Notes: a model not told the origin generated them from the sequence alone. 64,000 nt of DNA from Flagellimonas lutimaris (GCF_003581615.1 NZ_QXFH01000076.1:62001-126000); one strand, 5' to 3'; counted from the first letter of the stretch, positions 49,692 to 59,942 are shown. Program-made: numbers and translations.

Positions 49692-51311
49692 TTATTTTTT
49701 CCGAACGCCGCCCAAGAAAACATGCTCGGCAGTTACATTAGGTATTTCTTCGGATGGAATCGTCATAATATCATCACTTAGAATAACGAAGTCGGCAAAC
49801 TTACCGGGCTCAATACTTCCTTTTTCATCTTCTTCAAAATTGGAGTAAGCCGCCCAAATGGTCATTCCTTTCAATGTCTCTTCCCTGCTCAAAGCATTCT
49901 CCATTTGAAAACCACCTTCGGGATATTGTTCCACGTCTTGACGAGCCACCGCTGCATAAAAGGTCAAAAATGGATTTACTTGCTCTACTGGGAAATCGGT
50001 GCCCAAGGCAACCATTCCCGCCTTGTCCAACAAATCTTTGTAGGCATAGGCACCCTTGACACGCTCTTCGCCCAATCTATCCTCGGCCCAGTACATATCG
50101 CTAGTGGCGTGGGTAGGCTGAACGGACGGAATGATGCCGTTTTCAAAATAATCAAAATCGGATGGGGAGATTACCTGCGCGTGTTCCACTTTCCACCTGC
50201 GGTCGGTTTTTCCTTCCAAAGCTTTTTCATATGCCCGAAGCACCACAATGTTGGCAGAATCACCAATGGCATGGGTGTTCATCTGGTAATCGGTCGCGGC
50301 AATTCGTTGCGCTAAGGCTTCAATTTGGTCCACAGGGGTTACCATAGCACCAAAATGCCCTGGCTTATCGGAATAGGGTGCTCTTAACGCCGCTCCTCTT
50401 GAGCCCAAAGCACCGTCGCCATACACTTTTACGGAACGAACATTCAATCCATCTGTTTTGATAATGCCCTTGCTCAAAAAGTAATCCAGATTTTCCGGAT
50501 AATTGGACACCATGGCATATACTCGGATAGACAATTCATCGGCTTGCTGCAAACTATCTATCAATTCGATGATGTCTCTGGACAGACCGGCGTCGTTAAC
50601 TGTGGTCAATCCATAATCCAAAGAAATCCGCTCAGCATCTTTGAGTGCTTGTATCTTTTGTTCCAGACTGGCTTGGGGAATCACATTATTGACCAAGCCC
50701 ATCGGATTATCGACTAAAACACCTGTAATTTCTCCATTTTCTTTGACAATTTCACCACCTTCCGTTTCCGTATCAGCAGTAATGCCAGCCATATCCAATA
50801 CTTTTTGGTTGACGAGATAGGCGTGGCCATCAATTCGCTCCAAAACAACAGGGATATCAGGAAATAGTTCATCCAATTTAGCCTTGGTCGGAAATTCTTT
50901 TACCTCCCAATCATTTTGGTCCCATCCCCTACCCCAGATAAATTCTGAAGGACGCTCTTTTTGAAAGGCCGCTACCTTTTCCAATACTTCATCAAAACTT
51001 TCGGTACCGACCAAATCTACTACTTGTTGATTCTGTCCCAAGCCATAAAAGTGACAATGCGCATCAATAAGACCGGGAACAATCGTTTTGCCTTCGGCAT
51101 CCAATTGCTCTTGTGCGTTATATTTTTTAAAAATTTCTTCGGAATCTCCAACGGCAACAAATTTTCCATCTTTGATGGCTACGCTGGACGCTTTGGAAAA
51201 ATCAGCATCTACGGTATAGATGTTGGCATTGGTAACGATAAGGTCTACCTCATCCTTGGTATTGCAAGAAAAAACTAAAAGGGCGGTAGCTATTAAAAGA
51301 ATCTTTTTCAT
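49692..51311 (-). CDS. YtcJ-like amidohydrolase lipoprotein
   Basis: 539 residues. Lipobox LVFSC (C16). Amidohydrolase features: VTNANIYTVDADF and VAIKDGKFVAVG (N-terminal sandwich), HxH in VPGLIDAHCHFYG (H85, H87), long insertion typical of the YtcJ group (FIWGRGWDQNDW), KVYGDGALGSRGAALRAPY, HAIGDSAN, KVEHAQVI and GTDFPVEQVNPF. Relatives hydrolyse N-substituted amides or similar; the substrate is unknown. Membrane-anchored in the periplasm. Second exported amidohydrolase in the window, not closely related to the first. Confidence 0.87.
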   Translation of the reverse strand: MKKILLIATALLVFSCNTKDEVDLIVTNANIYTVDADFSKASSVAIKDGKFVAVGDSEEIFKKYNAQEQLDAEGKTIVPGLIDAHCHFYGLGQNQQVVDLVGTESFDEVLEKVAAFQKERPSEFIWGRGWDQNDWEVKEFPTKAKLDELFPDIPVVLERIDGHAYLVNQKVLDMAGITADTETEGGEIVKENGEITGVLVDNPMGLVNNVIPQASLEQKIQALKDAERISLDYGLTTVNDAGLSRDIIELIDSLQQADELSIRVYAMVSNYPENLDYFLSKGIIKTDGLNVRSVKVYGDGALGSRGAALRAPYSDKPGHFGAMVTPVDQIEALAQRIAATDYQMNTHAIGDSANIVVLRAYEKALEGKTDRRWKVEHAQVISPSDFDYFENGIIPSVQPTHATSDMYWAEDRLGEERVKGAYAYKDLLDKAGMVALGTDFPVEQVNPFLTFYAAVARQDVEQYPEGGFQMENALSREETLKGMTIWAAYSNFEEDEKGSIEPGKFADFVILSDDIMTIPSEEIPNVTAEHVFLGGVRKK

Positions 51312-51327
51312 TTCTGTTGGTTTGCAC

Positions 51328-51335
51328 CAAAAATA
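51328..51335 (-). promoter_or_regulatory. Candidate -7 box (TATTTTTG) for the YtcJ-like gene
   Basis: A perfect TAnnTTTG match on the minus strand, 16 bases before the ATG; no clear -33 element, and it lies in the short gap after the OmpA-type gene. Confidence 0.35.
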
Positions 51336-51352
51336 GAAAAAGCATGGGTAAT

Positions 51353-52435
51353 TTACGGGTTTTCGTCCTCAAACTTCGTCATCACAAATTCCACTCTACG
51401 ATTCTTTCTTCGTGCCTCTTCGGTTAGTGTGGTATCCAACGGTTTACTATCTCCAAAACCTTTGGATGTAATTCTATTTTTATCCAATCCCAAATTGATT
51501 AAATACTGTGCCACCGAACTCGCTCTCTCGCGAGAAAGCACATCGTTATATTCATCGGAACCCAAATCATCCGTATGCCCGTTAATAGCAACCTTTAGGT
51601 TGGGGTTTTTCTTGAGGTGCTCATAAACATCGCGAAGACTTTGCTCCGCTTTGGGCTGAAGATCAAAACGATCAAAATTAAAATTGACGTGGTCCAGCAC
51701 ATAAACTTCATCAGTTTTGTATTCGGGACCCAGATAGGTTAAAGAAATATCATCCAAATAGTAATAGGAATAACCTTCTTCCCTTTTCGAAGTGTTTATA
51801 GTCTTCAAGTAATTAGTACCTGCATTGCTTTTGAAATTTCCAAGAATGAGGTAGTTTTCAAAACCTTTGGACACGATATCAAAACTCAGTTCCATCCAAT
51901 TTTGCTTATCCTGATAATACCCAGTAACTGGAAATTGTTTGATATGTGATGTTTGGGTAGAGGCGGTATAAAGTTCATTTTGTGAAAGTTCGCGCTTGGT
52001 ATGTACAGAAAGTGGTTTTTCGGCAAAAACAGCACCCATATCCATCACCGCACCATCCGATTTTTCGGAGAGACTCAAAAATAAGGTCAATCGATATCGA
52101 CTTCCCTTTTCCAATGTTTCCTTTAACGGTACTTGAATGTACTCACGGTAATCACGAGGGGCGAATAGATATAGTCCCGCATAAGCTGCACCTTCATAAG
52201 GTTCTTGTTTGCCCTTAAAGTTCATGGGGACGCCCAGTTTGGTTCGGCTGCACTCGTTAAAATAATCGGTGGTCCCCAGTGTAGGGGCACTCCAATGCTC
52301 GGCATCTTTATTTAGATTGCTCATTTTAACCGGGCAGGAAACAAAATCCTCAAAACCACCGTTTTGCACCAAATTCTGTCCAAAGCCTGGTGAAATCATC
52401 AGCAAGAATAGTATGTAATGAGGTCGTACTTTCAT
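51353..52435 (-). CDS. OmpA-family protein with N-terminal beta-sandwich domain
   Basis: 360 residues from ATG 52435; a TTG three codons earlier is disfavoured. Signal peptide ends SPGFGQ (about 20). The N-terminal 22-240 looks like a jelly-roll (LVQNGGFEDFVSCP, LYLFAPRDYREYIQVPLKETLEKGSRYRLTLFLSLS). The C-terminal 250-355 is a peptidoglycan-binding OmpA domain: LKVAINGHTDDLGSDEYNDVLSRERA, VAQYLINLGLDKNRI, KNRRVEFV. It links the outer membrane or a surface protein to the wall. It is 41 bases upstream of the amidohydrolase gene. Confidence 0.88.
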   Translation of the reverse strand: MKVRPHYILFLLMISPGFGQNLVQNGGFEDFVSCPVKMSNLNKDAEHWSAPTLGTTDYFNECSRTKLGVPMNFKGKQEPYEGAAYAGLYLFAPRDYREYIQVPLKETLEKGSRYRLTLFLSLSEKSDGAVMDMGAVFAEKPLSVHTKRELSQNELYTASTQTSHIKQFPVTGYYQDKQNWMELSFDIVSKGFENYLILGNFKSNAGTNYLKTINTSKREEGYSYYYLDDISLTYLGPEYKTDEVYVLDHVNFNFDRFDLQPKAEQSLRDVYEHLKKNPNLKVAINGHTDDLGSDEYNDVLSRERASSVAQYLINLGLDKNRITSKGFGDSKPLDTTLTEEARRKNRRVEFVMTKFEDENP

Positions 52436-52537
52436 GTCTTCCAACTAATTTGGAACTGACAATCATCAGAATATCAATGAATTGACAGAAAGTAATGAAC
52501 GGTCTTTTTAACAATTTATTGCGTATTCTCCTACGAT

Positions 52538-54289
52538 CTAGAAGTCAAACTTATAGGACACCCCTGCCAAAGCCTGAAAACCTTGCACCCTAAAATTGGC
52601 CCAACGCTGGTAATTGTTATTGGCAATATTGGATGCTTTTACAAAAATGGAGAGTTGATCATTGAACCTATAACCAACATGAGCATTGGCATCAAAAAAG
52701 GCATCCAAGGTTATTGGTGCATAAGAAATTGTCGGGGGTACATTGTTTGTTAAGGCAACAGATGTCAAAGCATCCCTTTCCCCAACATAGAACAAGTTGG
52801 CACCAATATACCACTGATCCGTTATTTGATAATCCATAAACAAAGACCCTTTAATGGATGGTAAATTCCATGCAGGATTATCCGTTTCAGTATCATAATC
52901 ATAGAACTCAGCGTTCACTCCCAAAGAAAAATTACGGTTAATATCCACATTGATTTCTCCAAATACACCCAGGGTTTTTACATCATCATAAAAAACTTGA
53001 AAGGAATTACCATAATAATAACTCTTTTCATCAGTTCTGGAAGTGTTTATAGTGTTCTGATAGAAAAGCGGTTTTCTGTTTTCTGCCATGTAGGACCCTT
53101 TGATGTTATACCCCACAGTGGAGGTCAACTGGCCTTTAAGTCCGAGATATCCTTCATACTGTTGGTCAGTGGGTGTAATATTGAGCGTTGGTGACACATA
53201 TGGGTTTTCATTCACAAAATCGTGATAGGAGTTTTGCTTCAAATCACCTTCGATTCCACCATAGGCAATCACATTTTCGTCCATTACACGGTATGATGCC
53301 GTTACAGCTGGATAAATATAAAAGTTGTTTTTACTGTTTTCCATATCCAATCCGTAAACGATATTGGCCCCCAAGCTCAAGGTAAGGTCGTCCCGTAAAA
53401 TCAAAAGACTAGGGGTTACCCCAGCCTGAAGGTTACTGTATTTTTGTTCTCCCTGATTATCAAATTCGTTAATGTCACTATTTTTAAAACTCCCTCCTAC
53501 ATAATCCACTTTAGCAGAGATTGTAATCAATTCCTCGGTAATGGGAAGCTCAAAAGTTGGGTTGATGACAGCTCTGTTCTCTGCAGATTCCGTGGCGTCC
53601 CAAAAACGCCTCAACAATACATTACCACTTTTAAAATAGGAATCCTCCATATTAAAATGGGCCTTGGCCTCGGCATTGAAATAGTTTTGCGTCTCGTCCA
53701 TTGCATTGATTTCATCCTCACTGAACAATTCACTCTGGATTCCGTACCAATTGTATAGTTGGTGCTGCAACCCAATGGCCGCACCCCAATCCATATAGCG
53801 GTCCTTTTTCGCGTAGGAAGCATTCAATTTGGTATCGTAGAAATCCGTTTCCAAGGGTGTAGAATCCAAATCACCACGGGACGAGTTATGGGTAAGGCCA
53901 AAATCCAACAAATCTTCACCCCTATTAAATTCGCGGCTTGTGTAAAAATCCACCAAAGCATTATTGAAATTGCCCAAACCAACCGATGCATACGAATTGT
54001 ACAATGTAGGCGGGGGTGTTTTTTCCACTCCCGAAGCCTTTCCTTTTGCAGGTGTAAAAGTCGATGCCACGGGCACAGAAAAAATACTGTAGTTGATTTT
54101 TTTCTTTTGCAGCACAATGGAATCGCTCAAAGATGGTGACGATTTAATCTTAAAGGCATCCGAAACGGTTGGGGAATACGGTTTTACTACCGTTACCGTT
54201 TCCGTACCAATGTTATCCTCTTCCTGGGCGATAACAGCTCCGCAAAGGCTCAAAAAAAGTAATGAAAATATATAGGTTCTCTTTTGCAT
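52538..54289 (-). CDS. TonB-receptor-like outer-membrane barrel lacking a recognisable plug
   Basis: 583 residues, signal peptide ending AVIAQ (about 22). The mature N-terminus (DNIGTETVTVVKPYSPTVSDAFKI) is a short stretch rather than a plug domain; from about residue 95 it is amphipathic beta-strands (YASVGLGNFNNALVDFYTSREF, GLTHNSSRGD, IGLQHQLYNWYG, LGVNAEFYDYD, QLSIFVKASNIANNNYQRW, ending GVSYKFDF). The final strands resemble TonB-receptor ends. It follows the TPR gene after 12 bases, so both are one operon and may form one outer-membrane assembly. Confidence 0.82.
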   Translation of the reverse strand: MQKRTYIFSLLFLSLCGAVIAQEEDNIGTETVTVVKPYSPTVSDAFKIKSSPSLSDSIVLQKKKINYSIFSVPVASTFTPAKGKASGVEKTPPPTLYNSYASVGLGNFNNALVDFYTSREFNRGEDLLDFGLTHNSSRGDLDSTPLETDFYDTKLNASYAKKDRYMDWGAAIGLQHQLYNWYGIQSELFSEDEINAMDETQNYFNAEAKAHFNMEDSYFKSGNVLLRRFWDATESAENRAVINPTFELPITEELITISAKVDYVGGSFKNSDINEFDNQGEQKYSNLQAGVTPSLLILRDDLTLSLGANIVYGLDMENSKNNFYIYPAVTASYRVMDENVIAYGGIEGDLKQNSYHDFVNENPYVSPTLNITPTDQQYEGYLGLKGQLTSTVGYNIKGSYMAENRKPLFYQNTINTSRTDEKSYYYGNSFQVFYDDVKTLGVFGEINVDINRNFSLGVNAEFYDYDTETDNPAWNLPSIKGSLFMDYQITDQWYIGANLFYVGERDALTSVALTNNVPPTISYAPITLDAFFDANAHVGYRFNDQLSIFVKASNIANNNYQRWANFRVQGFQALAGVSYKFDF

Positions 54290-54301
54290 CTTGTGTCTCG
54301 T

Positions 54302-57300
54302 TTAATTTTCGTTGGGGTCTACGGATGAATTGCTCTCTGCTTCTTTGGCTTTGATAGTGGCCAACTCGCTTTCTGCTTCCGCAACGATTTCCTCAAATTC
54401 AGAAAAATTGGAGATGACGCTTTCCAAAATGTAGGTGGCCTGGAAGGCATCTCCCAAATTGTAAAAGTTCTTGGCCATAATCACCAAGCCTTTTCCGGCC
54501 CATTCCTTGTAGGCCGCATAATCCTTGGCCAATTTTTGAACGGACTCGTTGGATGCTTCAAAAGCCTGTTCCTGATTTTTAAAATACGCATCGTAGTACC
54601 ACGCTTCGGCCGCAAGTTCTCCTGAAGCAATTTTTCTAACATCTTGATAGGCTGTTTTTGCCAAACTTTCATTATCGGTAGCAATAGCGGAGCGTGCAAT
54701 CATAATCTGCGCATCACTTTTAATGCGATCATCAATTTTTGGAGCGTTCAACACCTTTTCGGCATAATCAATAGTTTGTGAATAGTCCTTCTGTCCGTAA
54801 AAACCTTTCATCAAATTGGATTGTGCAAAGGTTTTGTTTTCTGAAATATCTGCGGTACTCTCCAATCTTTTTAAATACGGGATAGCGCTGTTGTAGTCCT
54901 GTTTTTCCACATAGATTTCACAAACACGGGTCAAGGCCTGTTCGGTATATTCACCATTCCCACTATCTGCAACAGCCTTATACTTTGGTAGGGCCTTATC
55001 TTTTTCTCCATTGGCAAAATAGAGTTGTGCCAAAGCAAAATTCGCGTTTTGGGCGTGCAATCCGTTCGGGAATTCTTTTAAATAATCCTCATACCCGCGA
55101 ATGGCTGCCGGAATTTTACCCTCAATATGTTTTCTTTCAGCAGATTCAAAACTGGCATTGTCCAATTCGGTATCGGTGACCTCCACAAAATCCAAGTTTC
55201 TGGCCCAAGCTGCATATTCGCTTACCCGACCTTCGTCCACATAAACCAGTTTGGCGGTAGCTACGGCTTGTTTAGCTTCTTGCGTATTGGGATATTTTTG
55301 AACCACCTCCTTAAGTTTTTCCAAAGCTTGATCGTTACGATTGGAATTATAATACACCAATCCAGAACGCAATAATCCTCTTGGAGCAAATTTGCTGCGG
55401 GAGAATTCGTCCACGATTCTATCGTAAGTTTGAAGCCCTAAACTTTCTTGATTGTTTTTGATATAGGAGTTCCCCAATTCAAATAAGGCATCATCCCGTA
55501 ATGATGATGTAGGGAACATTCTTAAGAATTCGTTCAATCCATCGATTTTTGCCGAATTATTGCCCAAAAAGCCATCGCAAAGTGTTTTTTGGAAGGCAGC
55601 ATAATCCCTTTCGGGTCCATTCATCTTTGATGAAGTATTATAGGCCTTCTTCGCTAATTGATACTTGCTGTTCACGAAATAGCTATCACCTAAACGCAGG
55701 TAACCATCGTTTTTTCTTTGATCATCAATAGCGTTTGAAGCCACCACATTTTGAAAATAAGATATGGCGTTGTTGTAATCTTTCAGTTTGAAATAGGAAT
55801 ACCCTAAATTGTAATCCAACTGGTCATATTCCGAAAGTGATTTTGCTGTTGGGGAGTTTTGGAACCTAACAAAATCGACCAAGGCTTCCTCAAAACGGTT
55901 CAACCTATAGGCTGACTCTGCTTTCCAATACAAAGCACGCGCTTCAAAACTCGAGTTTTCTGCACTTTTCAGGGATTTATCGAATCTTTCCCAAGCACCT
56001 TCGTAATCTCCATCAATAAAAAGTTCAACACCACGGTAATAGGCCACTTTTTGGTAGGTCTCTTTGCTAGCGTAGTTTTTATTCTCCTCCAAAAGCTTCA
56101 TAGCTCCTTCAAAATTTCGAGAGGTAATGTAGGAGTCCACCAAAAGTTCCTGAATTTCCAATTGATGCCCATCCTTTGGATATTTTTCCAAATAGGTGGT
56201 CAAAACCTGAGGTACGGGTTCATAGGCATTGCCAATTTCGTAGCTCAAACGGGCATAGTTCAACCAGGCATCTTTTTGGATTTCGGGACTGAATTCCATT
56301 TGTGAAGCGTTTCGGAAGGCGTTCAATGCCTCCGATTTTTTATCCAATTTTAAATAACATTCGGCCAAGTGATAGTATGCATTCTGGGAAACCGCATTGC
56401 TTCCCCCTATAATTTTGTTGAATTGTTGAATGGCTTTTTGGTAATCGCCCAATTTGTAGTGGCTATACCCAAGCAGATAGTAATCGGTATTGTTCCATTT
56501 ACCACGTTTACCACGATATTCCTTCAAATACGGAATAGCCTCTGCATATTGTTCCAGGTTGAAATAGCTTTCGCCAATAATCTTGTTGAGTTCAGAAACT
56601 TCTTGACGATTACTTTTTGCCAATTGCTTTTTGGCCATCGCAATAGCTTCTTCAAATTTTCCTAGCTTAAAGTTCAGATCTGCCTGATAGTATGATAGTT
56701 TTTCATCAAGTAATTCAGGGTCCTGGATTTGGTCGAAACGGGCACTTGCTGAATTGTAATCATCCTGTTCGTAGGCAATGTATCCCAAATAATATTTCGC
56801 CTGCGAACCATATTTTTGGGAAGTGGTGACCTTGTTCAAATAGCGTTCAGCCTCTTTCGGGCGTTTGGATGCGTACAAGGCATAGCCATTGTTAAAATTA
56901 AAACGATCTCTTTCCGAATAAGGCATCGAATTTTCATCCACCTTTTTGTACCATTTTAAGGCGTATGGATATTTTCCTGTCTCAAAATAATAATCGGCCA
57001 CATCCAAAAAAGCGGAATTCCTTTTGGTGGATGTTGGGTATCGTTCCACGAAGTCTTCCATCATTTTATCCGCCCCACGCTGGTTCAGTCGAATGGCGGC
57101 ATTTGCTGCATAATATGCGCTATTGGCTTCTGTCTCGCCATCTTTAGTAGATGCCTTTACGGACTCAAAAATGTTCTGTGCCGCTTGGTATTGCTCATTG
57201 TTATAGAGCGCCAAGGCATCTTGATAGGCTTTGTTTTCGTGGGTATATATTTTGGTTTCCTGTGCAGAAAGCACAAAAAAAGTTCCCATTAAAATGGGAA

Positions 57301-57325
57301 TACAAAGAAGGTTTTTTCGATTCAT
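54302..57325 (-). CDS. Large exported tetratricopeptide-repeat protein
   Basis: 1007 residues with signal peptide ending LSAQ (about 22). Nearly the whole mature protein is TPR/Sel1-like helix pairs, e.g. ALALYNNEQYQAAQNIFE, YYLGYIAYEQDDYNSASARF, YYLLGYSHYKLGDYQKAIQQF, LDYNLGYSYFKLKDYNNAISYF, DDALFELGNSYIKNNQESLG and a C-terminal Asn/Glu-rich tail. Such solenoids are protein-binding scaffolds; a periplasmic location is expected. First gene of a two-gene operon with the plug-less barrel; function unknown. Confidence 0.88.
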   Translation of the reverse strand: MNRKNLLCIPILMGTFFVLSAQETKIYTHENKAYQDALALYNNEQYQAAQNIFESVKASTKDGETEANSAYYAANAAIRLNQRGADKMMEDFVERYPTSTKRNSAFLDVADYYFETGKYPYALKWYKKVDENSMPYSERDRFNFNNGYALYASKRPKEAERYLNKVTTSQKYGSQAKYYLGYIAYEQDDYNSASARFDQIQDPELLDEKLSYYQADLNFKLGKFEEAIAMAKKQLAKSNRQEVSELNKIIGESYFNLEQYAEAIPYLKEYRGKRGKWNNTDYYLLGYSHYKLGDYQKAIQQFNKIIGGSNAVSQNAYYHLAECYLKLDKKSEALNAFRNASQMEFSPEIQKDAWLNYARLSYEIGNAYEPVPQVLTTYLEKYPKDGHQLEIQELLVDSYITSRNFEGAMKLLEENKNYASKETYQKVAYYRGVELFIDGDYEGAWERFDKSLKSAENSSFEARALYWKAESAYRLNRFEEALVDFVRFQNSPTAKSLSEYDQLDYNLGYSYFKLKDYNNAISYFQNVVASNAIDDQRKNDGYLRLGDSYFVNSKYQLAKKAYNTSSKMNGPERDYAAFQKTLCDGFLGNNSAKIDGLNEFLRMFPTSSLRDDALFELGNSYIKNNQESLGLQTYDRIVDEFSRSKFAPRGLLRSGLVYYNSNRNDQALEKLKEVVQKYPNTQEAKQAVATAKLVYVDEGRVSEYAAWARNLDFVEVTDTELDNASFESAERKHIEGKIPAAIRGYEDYLKEFPNGLHAQNANFALAQLYFANGEKDKALPKYKAVADSGNGEYTEQALTRVCEIYVEKQDYNSAIPYLKRLESTADISENKTFAQSNLMKGFYGQKDYSQTIDYAEKVLNAPKIDDRIKSDAQIMIARSAIATDNESLAKTAYQDVRKIASGELAAEAWYYDAYFKNQEQAFEASNESVQKLAKDYAAYKEWAGKGLVIMAKNFYNLGDAFQATYILESVISNFSEFEEIVAEAESELATIKAKEAESNSSVDPNEN

Positions 57326-57586
57326 AGTGTTCTACGCTGTTCTCGATTGACTTTACTCATAACGTCAAAATTAAGGCCAAAGTATATTTTAAAATGTCAT
57401 TTGCCGAAATTTACGACCCTAGGCTTGATTTATTGCCACTAAATAGTAATTTTAGCCCAACTGCCGAAAAACCTTATCGGCCATAATTTCCAAAACCTCA
57501 ACATAATAGGCTGAAAAAGCCATTAAATTTTTAAAACTGGACAGCATTTATGATTTGTCCTATTATTTAATTAATTATTTGTTGAG

Positions 57587-57996
57587 ATGACATACTTAGC
57601 GATTATCCCTTTGGCATTTTTATTGGTCGGTGTACTTATATACAACAACCTAATCAGTAAAAAGAACAAGGTTAAAGAAGCATATAGCAGCATCGATGTA
57701 ATGCTAAAGAAAAGAACCGACCTGATTCCACAATTGGTAAACACCATTAAAGGTTACACCAAACATGAGAGCGAAACTCTGATTACCATCAAAACTGAGA
57801 GAAAGAATTTTGGAAGGAAACCTACCCTCCGAACAAAGACTGAACCTTGAAAGTGATATAGATCAACTATTAGGAAAACTAAACATTACCTTGGAAGCTT
57901 ATCCTGATTTGAAGGCCAGTCAAAACTTTATGCTCCTGCAAAACTTTCTATAAAATAGGTCCTTTGGAATCCGAAGAACCAAAAGTTTCTTTTTAA
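57587..57996 (+). pseudogene. lemA pseudogene: frameshift plus C-terminal internal deletion
   Basis: The first 70 residues are an ordinary LemA start: membrane helix (LAIIPLAFLLVGVLIYNNLI), then VKEAYSSIDVMLKKRTDLIPQLVNTIKGY. The frame then breaks in an A4 run at 57791-57794; removing one A joins ITIK to LRERILEGNLPSEQRLNLES, and on to YPDLKASQNFMLLQ, the conserved LemA core. After that a stop comes at once, yet another frame reads AKTFYKIGPLESEEPKVSF to a stop at 57994-57996, which looks like a LemA C-terminus. About 45-50 residues between these blocks are missing. LemA is a membrane protein of unknown function, normally paired with DUF3137. Confidence 0.82.
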
Positions 57997-58008
57997 GAAA
58001 ACTTTACT

Positions 58009-59138
58009 ATGAATGGTTACAGCACCATTCAAAAAGAACTTTTGACCCTACTTCAACAAGCGGAAAAAAGAAGACGAGTCTATCGATTTTTTAAAGTGAT
58101 GAATTCCTTGCTCCTTCAATTTATTCTTTTACTTGGAATTTCAATTCCCTTGTTCGTATACCTGTTCAGTTCCAAACTGACAAAATGGTTTGAAGCAATT
58201 CAAAACAAAGACCTATGGCACTTTTCCCCTCAATTATATATGCTGCTATTCTGGGGATTTTTCTTCTTTTTCATGATCCTTTCCAGAAGCCAGAAAGCCA
58301 AATATGGCACTATAGAAAAACAAATTATAAGAGCCGTTATAGGTAAGATAGCACCAACATTCAAGTTTGATGAGCACAAGCAAATTAACCCGAAAGTAAT
58401 TGCAGAGAGCGAATTGATATCAACCCACCAGCTCCGATTCAAAAAAGCCACAAAAGTAAATTCAGTATATAATCTGAGTCGCGGAATATTTTCTGGGAAA
58501 GTTAGCAACACATCAATTACAATGGGAGCTGTAAAGACACTAAACCGCAGTGGCAATTCTTATTTCATGTATGTCCCTGGATTAAATTACCTCTACATAA
58601 TTTACAACTACATTAGGCCATGGTTCTCCAAAAAACACACGCTTGAACAAGTAGGAAGCCAATTTTTAGGCATGTTTGCCATTGTCGAATTCAACAAAAA
58701 TTTTAATGGAACAACTATTGTTTTACCCGATCAGTTCGAAAAAGAATCGGATACTTGGCGAAAACAATCCAGTCCATAAATATAAGCAGCAATCAATTGG
58801 TAAATCTTGAGGACACTGAATTTGAAAATGAATTTGTTGTTTATAGTTCCGATCAAATAGAAGCACGGTACGTAATGTCTACCTCGTTAATGCAGCGAAT
58901 AACCCGTTTAAAAAAGAAAATCGGCAAGGCCATTATGTTATCCTTCAAGAATAACAAGCTGTACTTCGCAGTTTACCATCCTTATGGATTTTTAAGATTA
59001 AACGAAAGTAAAAACCTGATAACATCCAATGCGCTAGAACTATTATATGAAGACATTGTAAAGGCAATTGGCATTGTGGAAGACCTAAATCTGAATACTA
59101 AAATTTGGAAAAATGTATCCACTACAAAATCAGTTTAA
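58009..59138 (+). pseudogene. DUF3137 protein gene with one frameshift
   Basis: Two frames together give a full-length DUF3137 protein of about 375 residues. The first (58009-58779) has two transmembrane helices (near 32-55 and 75-95) and the domain start (ELISTHQLRFKKATKVN..., FEKESDTWRK). The second resumes with IQSINISSNQLVNLEDTEFENEFVVYSSDQIEARYVMSTSLMQRI, a strongly DUF3137 stretch, ending at 59138. Adding one A to the A4 run at 58761-58764 restores a single frame. The gene follows lemA by 13 bases, the usual pairing. A sequencing error is possible for this single lesion. Confidence 0.78.
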
Positions 59139-59185
59139 ATTCGGGAGAAATAGTGGATTTTAATGTCTCGTACCATATTTTCAAA

Positions 59186-59193
59186 TACTTTTG
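59186..59193 (+). promoter_or_regulatory. Candidate -7 box (TACTTTTG) for the ftsE-like gene
   Basis: A perfect TAnnTTTG match 22 bases before the ATG, in the 76-base gap after the DUF3137 remnant; no clear TTG -33. Confidence 0.5.
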
Positions 59194-59214
59194 TGTAACT
59201 ATTGAAGTAAAATT

Positions 59215-59898
59215 ATGCCCGAGACCATTGTAAAGTTACAAGATGTAGCCGTGTTCCAGAACGAGAATTTAGTCCTTAACCATATTGACCTTGAGGTTAA
59301 AAAAGGAGAATTTGTTTATGTAATTGGCAAAACTGGTAGCGGGAAAAGTAGTTTTATGAAAACCCTCTACGCCGACCTACCCTTAAAACAAGGAGCTGGA
59401 GAGGTAGTGGATTTTGATTTAAAAACCTTGAAAGAAAAAGATATTCCATTTCTACGCAGAAAACTGGGCATAGTTTTTCAAGATTTCAAATTGCTTCCCG
59501 ATCGTAACATTAACAACAATCTTAGGTTTGTGCTTAAAGCAACAGGATGGACCGACCCAAAAAAAATGGACAATAAAATCGAGGAAGTTCTGGATAAGGT
59601 CGGCATGAAAACCAAAGGTTTCAAGTTTCCTCACGAGCTTTCCGGGGGGGAGCAACAACGCATCGCCATTGCCCGAGCCCTTTTGAACGACCCTGAACTA
59701 ATTTTGGCGGACGAGCCTACAGGAAACCTCGACCCGCAGACCAGTGTAGAGGTCATGAAAGTATTGCAGGATATCAATCAAAATGGGAGAACTATTATTA
59801 TGGCCACGCACGATTACGCCCTTATCTTGAAATATCCCCACAAAACGTTGAAATGTGATGCCAGTAAGGTTTTTGAAGTAATTCAAAAAGCGATATAA
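59215..59898 (+). CDS. FtsE-like ABC transporter ATP-binding protein
   Basis: 227 residues, single nucleotide-binding domain: Walker [10 protein letters not shown] (38-46), signature [15 protein letters not shown], Walker [14 protein letters not shown] and switch His in ATHDYAL. The [32 protein letters not shown] start and short length fit the FtsE/LolD group, and this version is usual for the cell-division ATPase in Bacteroidota. FtsE works with the membrane protein FtsX to control septal peptidoglycan hydrolases. No ftsX is adjacent, so the assignment to FtsE rather than LolD is a family judgement. Confidence 0.85.
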   Translation: MPETIVKLQDVAVFQNENLVLNHIDLEVKKGEFVYVIGKTGSGKSSFMKTLYADLPLKQGAGEVVDFDLKTLKEKDIPFLRRKLGIVFQDFKLLPDRNINNNLRFVLKATGWTDPKKMDNKIEEVLDKVGMKTKGFKFPHELSGGEQQRIAIARALLNDPELILADEPTGNLDPQTSVEVMKVLQDINQNGRTIIMATHDYALILKYPHKTLKCDASKVFEVIQKAI

Positions 59899-59942
59899 TC
59901 ACTACAAAACACGTATAGCCCACTGATTTTCAATATAATTAC

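Noticed and set aside
57587-59138. Programmed frameshifting as an explanation for the lemA and DUF3137 breaks
   Set aside because: A4 runs are short for slippery sites, no downstream structure is evident, and lemA also lacks a C-terminal segment.
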